From: Bacteroidales bacterium
GTDB taxonomy: Bacteria; Bacteroidota; Bacteroidia; Bacteroidales; F082
Length of the DNA: 11,622 nucleotides
Direction: 5' to 3'
NCBI GenBank assembly: GCA_029983675.1
Contig: JASBYY010000061.1
Location: forward strand, 1 to 11,622
Under the pieces are notes generated by a model. That model did no database searches and had not been told where the DNA came from. It worked only from the letters and a program-made list of their open reading frames with translations. A program made the position numbers and the translations under genes. Positions 7,132 to 11,622 of this stretch are shown piece by piece; the first letter of the stretch is position 1; the number at the start of each line of letters is the position of its first letter.

Positions 7132-8475
7132 ATGAAAGCATTCAAAGCCTACGACATCCGCGGCGAATGGGGCAGCGACCTCAACGAAGCCATTGCCTAC
7201 CGCATCGGGTACTTCCTGCACGAAGTACTTGACGCCCCTGTCATACTTGTCGGACGCGACATGCGCCTGTCGTCGGACACTTTGTTTCAAGCGCTGAATC
7301 AGGGCATTACCGACAGCGGTCGCGATGTGGACAACATCGGTCTTTCCACTACACCTATGGTTTACTGGACCACAGCGAAATACGGCTACAAGGCTTCCGT
7401 AATGATCACCGCATCACACAATCCCAAAAACCATAACGGATTGAAAATATCTGCTGCCGACGCCCTTCCCGTAGGTTACGACACCGGACTCAACCGTCTT
7501 GAAGCATTAGTTGAAAGCAAACAGACCTGCCAAGCGGCCGCCACAAAAGGAAAGGTGCGCAATATCGATGTCAAGTCCGCTTACCTCGATTTTCAACGAA
7601 ACTATTGCGGCGACACTTCAGCATTGAACATCGCCGTGGATTGCAGCAACGGCATGTCCTCCTTGTTCGTGCATGACTTGATCGGGAAAGCCCACTACAT
7701 TAATGACAACCTTGACGGCAGCTTCCCCAACCATGAGCCAAATCCCCTGGAGGCTGTCAGCCAGCAGCAAATCAAAGATTTGGTCATCGAAAAACACTGC
7801 GACATCGGATTGCTTTTCGATGGTGATGCTGACCGCATCACTTTTATCAATGAAAATGGGCAGTTTATATCACCCGATCTTATGATAGCTTTTCTCGGCC
7901 ACTACTTTTTCGGTCGAAAACAAGAAAAAGGCTTTGTCTTGCAGGACATTAGAAGTTCAAAAGCGATTGGCGAGTATCTTGCACGTTTTCATGCCGAAGT
8001 TGCCACGTGGAAAGTAGGACGCGCCTTTGCGGCACTGAAACTGCGCCAATTGGACGGCGTTTATGGTGGCGAGCTGGCAGGACACTACTATTTTCGCGAC
8101 TTCTACTATTCCGATTCAGCCCTCATGACGGCTTCCATCGTGTTGCAACTGCTGAACGAATTTAAGCGTAACGGATTGACAATAAGTCAAATGATAAAAT
8201 CCATAACACCCTATTACAATTCCGGAGAAATCAATTTCAGAATTGAAAAAAAGCAGGAAGCCATGGATGCTGTACGCCATCATTTCATCGATAAAGAAGC
8301 CCCTGTCAGCAGCTTGGATTTCGACGGTTACCGCCTTGATTACCATGACTTTTGGATCAATATAAGACCCTCAAACACCGAACCATACCTGCGTTTTATC
8401 ACTGAAGCAAAAAGCAAGAAGCAACTTGATGACATCATCCGTGTTGTCACCACGATAGTGGAACGGTTTTGTTGA
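7132..8475 (+). CDS. Phosphomannomutase/phosphoglucomutase (alpha-D-phosphohexomutase family)
   Basis: Interconverts hexose 6-phosphate and 1-phosphate, supplying GDP-mannose or UDP-glucose precursors for surface polysaccharides. All four active-site segments are present in order: the phosphoserine loop TASHNPKNHNGLK (residues 93-105, Ser95), the metal loop DGDAD (230-234), the sugar-binding GGELAGH (312-318) and the phosphate-binding RPSNTEP (412-418). The usual Ser of GGE(M/L)SGH is Ala here, which several members share. At 447 aa it is slightly shorter than the 455-463 aa of AlgC/ManB proteins. GGE(M/L)(S/A)GH and RPSNTEP suit the PMM/PGM branch over phosphoglucosamine mutase, but motifs alone do not separate mannose from glucose use, so no gene symbol is given. 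Confidence 0.92.
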   Translation: MKAFKAYDIRGEWGSDLNEAIAYRIGYFLHEVLDAPVILVGRDMRLSSDTLFQALNQGITDSGRDVDNIGLSTTPMVYWTTAKYGYKASVMITASHNPKNHNGLKISAADALPVGYDTGLNRLEALVESKQTCQAAATKGKVRNIDVKSAYLDFQRNYCGDTSALNIAVDCSNGMSSLFVHDLIGKAHYINDNLDGSFPNHEPNPLEAVSQQQIKDLVIEKHCDIGLLFDGDADRITFINENGQFISPDLMIAFLGHYFFGRKQEKGFVLQDIRSSKAIGEYLARFHAEVATWKVGRAFAALKLRQLDGVYGGELAGHYYFRDFYYSDSALMTASIVLQLLNEFKRNGLTISQMIKSITPYYNSGEINFRIEKKQEAMDAVRHHFIDKEAPVSSLDFDGYRLDYHDFWINIRPSNTEPYLRFITEAKSKKQLDDIIRVVTTIVERFC

Positions 8476-8528
8476 ATCGAAATGCAAATCCTATTTATCA
8501 CACTGAAAACAAATCAATTACTAGTATA

Positions 8529-8939
8529 ATGAGAAAACTGACCATCACAATCTTATCGATTATCTGTCTCATACTGAGCAGTTGCGACAGCCCTGAAAAA
8601 TCACGTCTGGCAATGGACGAAGGCGTTGATTTAATGTTCACTTACGCCCAGCATGATAAAGCCGAAGAAGCCTTCACAAAAGCTATACATTACGATGAAT
8701 CCAACTATGAAGCCTACTACTATCGGGCTTGCTGCAAGTTTAACCGCAGTCTTTTCAAGGATGCCATTACCGATTTGGAAAAAGCCATAGAACTAAAGCC
8801 TAACTATGCCGATGCCGAGTTTGTTTTGGGACGCATTTATTTCGTCATGAACGATAGGGACAAGGCTTGCCAGTACTACAAGGCGGCACAGCAACACGGG
8901 CGCGACAATTTGGACGACTATGTCAAGAACTGTCCGTAA
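8529..8939 (+). CDS. Small TPR-repeat lipoprotein
   Basis: The 136-aa product has a signal peptide with lipobox LSSC (Cys19) and about three tetratricopeptide repeats at residues 26-59, 60-93 and 94-127. The second is the clearest, with the motif YRACCKFNRSLFKDAITDL and the turn ELKPNYADA. TPR helices hold protein partners, so this is probably an envelope-anchored scaffold, partner unknown. The residue after Cys19 is Asp, which in E. coli favours inner-membrane retention; that rule need not hold in Bacteroidota. The frame is open back to a TTG at 8469, but only the ATG at 8529 places the signal peptide at the N-terminus and avoids overlap with the upstream gene. The last 20 nt overlap the HAD gene, implying coupled translation. 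Confidence 0.85.
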   Translation: MRKLTITILSIICLILSSCDSPEKSRLAMDEGVDLMFTYAQHDKAEEAFTKAIHYDESNYEAYYYRACCKFNRSLFKDAITDLEKAIELKPNYADAEFVLGRIYFVMNDRDKACQYYKAAQQHGRDNLDDYVKNCP

Positions 8940-9597
8940 CGCCTCGTTACGCGAAGCCCTTCAACACCACTACCGCACCGTTGTCTGGGATTGGAATGGA
9001 ACGCTGCTCAACGATGTAGATGTCAGCATTGCCGCAACCAACATGTTGCTTCGTGAACACGGGCTTCCTCTTTTGAAAAAGAAACGTTATCAGGAGGTGT
9101 TCGACTTCCCCGTGAAGGATTACTACGCCCGTATCGGCTTTGACTTCAGCAAATACCCGTTTGAAATCCCTGCCAAACAGTTCATGGCCAACTACAAGGC
9201 TCTGTCAGTCCAAGCGCATCTGAACGAGGAAGCAGTTTCCACGCTGAACTGCATCCGAAACATGGGGTGCCAGCAACTCATGCTTTCGGCAATGGAAGAT
9301 ACATTACTCAAAAAGATGATTGCCGACTACGGCATCGATCCGTACCTTGACAATGTTTTCGGAATTGCAGACGACTTTGCCAACACCAAGGTGTATTTGG
9401 GAAAACGCATGGTGCTACAGCTCAATATCGATCCTCGTTATACGCTAATGGTGGGCGACACGCTGCACGATGCCGAGGTCGCCACAGCCTGCGGCTTCGA
9501 CTGCGTATTGTTTTCGGGCGGTCACTTTTTAAGAAAACGCTTGGAAAGTTCCGGCAGAAAGGTCATCGATTCGTTGGGCGAACTTGTCAAAGGATAG
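8920..9597 (+). CDS. HAD-superfamily hydrolase, phosphoglycolate phosphatase-like, with DxN motif
   Basis: A 225-aa soluble HAD protein of subfamily I with a helical cap at about residues 33-100. Motif I is VVWDWNGTLLND (21-32) with nucleophile Asp24; motif II is Ser123 in MLSAME; motif III is Lys157 in NTKVYLG; motif IV is VGDTLHDAE (178-186) with Asp180 and Asp184. The residue two after the nucleophile, normally the general acid Asp of HAD phosphatases, is Asn26. DWNGTLL variants occur in other HAD proteins, so this is a recognised subgroup, not damage, but it makes phosphoglycolate phosphatase activity doubtful. The start at 8920 lies inside the TPR gene; no other plausible start precedes motif I. 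It ends the plus-strand run and converges on the MORN gene across 42 bp with no clear terminator. Confidence 0.88.
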   Translation: MSRTVRNASLREALQHHYRTVVWDWNGTLLNDVDVSIAATNMLLREHGLPLLKKKRYQEVFDFPVKDYYARIGFDFSKYPFEIPAKQFMANYKALSVQAHLNEEAVSTLNCIRNMGCQQLMLSAMEDTLLKKMIADYGIDPYLDNVFGIADDFANTKVYLGKRMVLQLNIDPRYTLMVGDTLHDAEVATACGFDCVLFSGGHFLRKRLESSGRKVIDSLGELVKG

Positions 9598-9639
9598 GAT
9601 TTGGCATCCATTCACCCAACAAACACCACAATACGCTAA

Positions 9640-10332
9640 TTATCGGTTTGTTGCATCTGATTCGCCATAAACATCAGTATGGATAATGTCGCCATCTTCG
9701 TTATAGGTTTTCCAAATGCCATTTCGACCGCCATCTCGGTAGCCGCCCTCCTCTTTCAGCATTGAATTCGGATAGTAGGTCTTTGCCGGTCCATTGCGTT
9801 TATCATTGTGATACTGAAACTCCGACAATAGCAAACCCGTGTCGAAATATTGCCGTCCCTGTCCCTCACGCACACCGTCAACATATTGTGTTTCTTCGGC
9901 GACACGCTCCGTGCCAGGATTATAAACCCTCACCCATCCGTTCAACTTGCCATTGGCGTACTCCTCTGTCAGTATCAGTTTTCCGGTTTCTTTTGCGTAG
10001 TAACGCCACTCTCCGTCTTTTTTCTGGTTTAGATAATAGCCCGTTGCAACCAGTCGTCCATTGGGAGAATAGGTCTTGTTCAGCGCCTTTTTGCCTGATT
10101 GATCAAAATCGTTGGTCGCCATCAGCTTGCCCGCTTCATCGTAATAGGTGAAAACACCCTTGCACCTGCCATCTTCAAACTGCCCTTCGTAGCGTTTCGA
10201 TCCATTGGGATAATACGCCATCCATTTGCCCTGGCGAAGACCTTTTGAATCCATTTGATTGACTTCCTGCCCCATGATGGAAACTGCAAGAGACAAAAAC
10301 GAGACTATAAGAATGACACGCCCGATTTTCAT
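9640..10332 (-). CDS. Secreted MORN-type repeat protein (YwqK-like)
   Basis: The 230-aa product begins with a signal peptide (residues 1-21, cleavage probably after SIMG). The rest consists of about seven repeats of the pattern (G)xWxxYYxNGxxxxxxxYxxG, for example GKWMAYYPNGSKRYEGQF (35-52), GEWRYY (107-112), GWVRVYNPG (132-140), GPAKTYYPNS (181-190) and GIWKTYNEDG (205-214). These are MORN-variant repeats as in proteins often labelled YwqK-family antitoxins. That label is a database habit: an exported repeat protein with no toxin beside it is not an antitoxin on this evidence. The beta-hairpin repeats probably form an extended rod in the periplasm or on the surface. Convergent with the HAD gene. 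A -7-like box lies at 10454-10461. Function unknown. Confidence 0.87.
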   Translation of the reverse strand: MKIGRVILIVSFLSLAVSIMGQEVNQMDSKGLRQGKWMAYYPNGSKRYEGQFEDGRCKGVFTYYDEAGKLMATNDFDQSGKKALNKTYSPNGRLVATGYYLNQKKDGEWRYYAKETGKLILTEEYANGKLNGWVRVYNPGTERVAEETQYVDGVREGQGRQYFDTGLLLSEFQYHNDKRNGPAKTYYPNSMLKEEGGYRDGGRNGIWKTYNEDGDIIHTDVYGESDATNR

Positions 10333-10361
10333 GATAACACACTAATTATTACACATTCATT

Positions 10362-10571
10362 TTAGATCAAATCCCATTCGGATTCCTTTGCATCTAACTG
10401 CATTATCCTACCGTTTATTATGCAACCAAATATCACAGGAATGCTTTGTGGGACAAAAATACAGAAAAACCTCTGCTGTTGACCATCAGTAACCTTTTCA
10501 AGACCGATATATTCCACTATGACCACAACAAAATCAAACATGAACCATTTATTATCAACAGATTGCAGCAT
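10362..10571 (-). CDS. Possible small protein of 69 aa (unrecognised)
   Basis: In the 294-bp gap between the MORN gene and recR, an ATG at 10571 opens a 69-codon frame ending 29 nt before the MORN ATG on the same strand. GGAAGG lies 6 nt upstream of the ATG, a good Shine-Dalgarno match where most neighbours have none. The N-terminal third is hydrophobic and aromatic (FMFDFVVVIVEYIG, residues 10-23), the end is acidic (LDAKESEWDLI, 59-69). Against it: third positions are AT-rich (about 38% GC by hand count), unlike the neighbours; the opposite strand is also open through most of this stretch; and a -7-like box for the MORN gene lies inside it. No family is recognised. It may be a small gene, a gene remnant or simply a leader region. 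Confidence 0.28.
   Translation of the reverse strand: MLQSVDNKWFMFDFVVVIVEYIGLEKVTDGQQQRFFCIFVPQSIPVIFGCIINGRIMQLDAKESEWDLI
10454..10461 (-). promoter_or_regulatory. Possible -7 box for the MORN-repeat gene
   Basis: TATTTTTG on the minus strand matches TAnnTTTG exactly. No -33 TTTG is visible at 19-22 bp. The start would be near 10447, leaving a leader of about 115 nt before the MORN ATG. The site lies inside the possible 69-aa frame, so the two readings compete. Confidence 0.27.
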
Positions 10572-10583
10572 AAAACACCTTCC

Positions 10584-10615
10584 TTTCGTGTCAACTTGAA
10601 AAAGTCGTACCTTTG
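10584..10615 (+). promoter_or_regulatory. Promoter of recR
   Basis: TTTC (10584-10587), a 20-bp spacer and TACCTTTG (10608-10615) match the -33/-7 pair TTTG / TAnnTTTG with one mismatch in total. The predicted start near 10621 leaves a leader of only about 6 nt before the ATG at 10627, so the recR mRNA would be nearly leaderless from this promoter. Confidence 0.5.
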
Positions 10616-10626
10616 CGGCGATTATC

Positions 10627-11238
10627 ATGGCAGAATATTCATCCATACTATTAGAGAACGCCGTTGAGGAGCTGTCGAAGCTACCCGGAATCGGTAAAAA
10701 GACAGCACTTCGTCTGGCTTTGCACTTATTGAGTGAAGAAACGTGCGAAACCGAGAAACTTGCCAACGCCTTATTGAAAATGAAGCATAACATCATGTTA
10801 TGCCAACGCTGCTACAACATCAGCGATGAAAAGACATGCGCCATCTGCTCCAACCCTCACCGCGACGAAAACACACTTTGCGTGGTTGCCGACATGCGCG
10901 ATGTGCTGGCCATCGAATGCACCGTTTCGTTCAACGGGCTTTACCATGTGTTAGGGGGCGTTATCAGCCCTATTGACGGCATCGGCCCCAACGACCTGAG
11001 AATTGCGGAACTCGTCCGCCGCACCCAAACCGAGACCATTAACGAAATCATACTTGCATTACCGGCCACCATAGAAGGCGACACCACCAACTACTACATT
11101 TACAAACAGTTATCGGAATACAAAGGAAAGATCACCGTCATCTCGAAAGGCATTGCCGTCGGCGACGCATTGGAATACGTGGATGAGGTGACCTTAGGCC
11201 GCTCCATACTCAACCGCACCGTGTTCACACAAAAATAG
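10627..11238 (+). CDS. recR: Recombination mediator RecR
   Basis: Acts with RecO (and RecF) to load RecA on SSB-coated single-stranded DNA at gaps. The N-terminal helix-hairpin-helix is at about residues 14-35 (KLPGIGKKTALRLALHLL), followed by a four-Cys zinc finger with Cys59, Cys62, Cys71 and Cys74 (CQRC, CAIC). The Toprim domain spans about 82-178 with GVISPIDGIGPNDL (111-124), and the C-terminal segment has EYVDEVTLGRSILNRT (183-198). At 203 aa it is the usual length and no key residue is missing. It has its own promoter just upstream (10584-10615). It converges on the small ribbon-helix-helix-like gene with only 11 bp between the stop codons; no terminator hairpin is visible there. Confidence 0.96.
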   Translation: MAEYSSILLENAVEELSKLPGIGKKTALRLALHLLSEETCETEKLANALLKMKHNIMLCQRCYNISDEKTCAICSNPHRDENTLCVVADMRDVLAIECTVSFNGLYHVLGGVISPIDGIGPNDLRIAELVRRTQTETINEIILALPATIEGDTTNYYIYKQLSEYKGKITVISKGIAVGDALEYVDEVTLGRSILNRTVFTQK

Positions 11239-11249
11239 CCCACCTACCG

Positions 11250-11504
11250 CTATTGCAGGAATACATTCTCATCGTCAAACAAATCAAGCTGATTTTCGGT
11301 TACATACAAAGCATCCGGAACTTCATATTCATAATTACTGATAAAACGTTCCATACAACGTTTAATCAACTTGATGGGTGTTGTACGGCGCGCCTTGCAG
11401 TAGTTACGCAACGAACGGTATTGCCCTGCCGAGAGCTTAAATGTCACGGCGTGATACTTGTATGACCTGCGTTTCCGTTTGCCATGCGGTTTATGCATAC
11501 TCAT
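11250..11504 (-). CDS. Small basic ribbon-helix-helix-like protein with a sliding-clamp-binding-like motif
   Basis: An 84-aa protein with three visible parts. Residues 1-17 are very basic (HGKRKRRSYKY). Residues 18-58 look like a ribbon-helix-helix unit: a strand HAVTFKLS (18-25), a helix AGQYRSLRNYCKARR (26-40), a TTP turn and a second helix IKLIKRCMERFISNY (44-58). Residues 59-84 are acidic and contain QLDLF (72-76), which fits the beta-clamp (DnaN) binding consensus QL[S/D]LF. DNA binding is a reasonable guess from fold and charge; clamp binding is a hypothesis. I have a general impression of similar conserved hypothetical proteins in Bacteroidales but cannot confirm it. A second ATG two codons in (11498) is possible. 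It converges tightly on recR. Two promoter-like sites lie upstream, at 11527-11558 and 11614-11621. Confidence 0.75.
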   Translation of the reverse strand: MSMHKPHGKRKRRSYKYHAVTFKLSAGQYRSLRNYCKARRTTPIKLIKRCMERFISNYEYEVPDALYVTENQLDLFDDENVFLQ

Positions 11505-11526
11505 AGCGAATCGTTTTTTTACACCA

Positions 11527-11558
11527 CAAAATAAAGGAAATCAATCCATTTTTGCAAG
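11527..11558 (-). promoter_or_regulatory. Possible proximal promoter of the ribbon-helix-helix-like gene
   Basis: On the minus strand CTTG (11555-11558), a 20-bp spacer and TTATTTTG (11527-11534) match the -33/-7 consensus with one mismatch each. The start would be near 11520, giving a leader of about 15 nt. Confidence 0.35.
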
Positions 11559-11613
11559 TGTATTTAAAAGCTGTTTTGAAATGCTGTGCATTCAGCGTAG
11601 CTAATTCTTACAA

Positions 11614-11621
11614 CAAAGTTA
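11614..11621 (-). promoter_or_regulatory. Possible distal -7 box of the ribbon-helix-helix-like gene
   Basis: TAACTTTG on the minus strand is an exact TAnnTTTG match at the window edge, so its -33 element cannot be seen. It would give a leader of about 100 nt, containing a short stem (AATGC/GCATT around 3 nt, near 11580-11592). It could instead serve an unseen feature. Confidence 0.33.
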
Positions 11622-11622
11622 T

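Noticed and set aside
8469..8528. Upstream extension of the TPR lipoprotein from a TTG
   Set aside because: It would bury the signal peptide 20 residues inside the protein and overlap the mutase gene.
9617..9653. Inverted repeat CAACAAAC / GTTTGTTG between the HAD and MORN genes
   Set aside because: Perfect over 8 bp, but the 21-nt loop, AT-rich arms and lack of a U tract make a terminator unlikely.
9640..10332. YwqK antitoxin of a toxin-antitoxin pair
   Set aside because: The protein has a signal peptide and MORN repeats and no adjacent toxin gene, so the toxin-antitoxin label is not supported here.
10398..10667. Plus-strand open frame in the gap, running into recR
   Set aside because: No ATG, only a TTG at 10446, and it overlaps the recR promoter and start. 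Kept only as a caution on the competing minus-strand frame.
10572..10796. Upstream extension of the minus-strand frame antisense to recR
   Set aside because: This part is opposite the conserved N-terminus of recR and has no family motif.

Overview
The window looks like chromosomal housekeeping DNA from a member of the Bacteroidota, probably order Bacteroidales. Three things point that way. The primary sigma factor is short (288 aa) and lacks region 1.1. Most genes have no clear Shine-Dalgarno sequence. Several upstream regions carry the Bacteroidota -7 promoter element TAnnTTTG. I cannot fix the genus. I see no tRNA or rRNA, CRISPR array, insertion sequence, integrase or phage gene.

Layout. 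Bases 1-49 may hold the first codons of a secreted or membrane protein running off the left edge. Bases 187-4372 are a minus-strand block: htrA (predicted lipoprotein serine protease), then rpoD with a terminator, then a long-form GAPDH with its own promoter and a very clear terminator. A 197-bp divergent region (4373-4569) follows, with overlapping back-to-back promoters and an inverted repeat. Bases 4570-9597 are a plus-strand run of six genes: dapF, a GNAT acetyltransferase, mltG, a phosphohexomutase, a TPR lipoprotein and a HAD hydrolase. The last two overlap by 20 nt. A minus-strand secreted MORN-repeat protein (9640-10332) converges on this run. It is followed by a 294-bp region that may hide a small gene, then recR on the plus strand, and last a small minus-strand ribbon-helix-helix-like protein converging on recR.

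Themes. The plus-strand run combines cell-envelope functions: DapF makes meso-diaminopimelate for peptidoglycan, MltG cuts nascent glycan strands in the membrane, and the phosphohexomutase feeds nucleotide-sugar synthesis. Three or four exported proteins (HtrA, the TPR lipoprotein, the MORN protein, possibly the left-edge gene) add to an envelope flavour. The right end joins the recombination mediator recR to a small basic protein.

The most interesting item is that small protein at 11250-11504. It has a basic N-terminus, a ribbon-helix-helix-like core and, near its C-terminus, the pentapeptide QLDLF, which matches the bacterial sliding-clamp (DnaN) binding consensus QL[S/D]LF. Other points for a second look are the htrA/dapF regulatory region, a GAPDH without the usual NAD-selecting Asp, a HAD enzyme with DxN in place of DxD, and a possible unannotated 69-aa protein upstream of the MORN gene. 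All functional statements come from reading motifs by eye; no database search was made.
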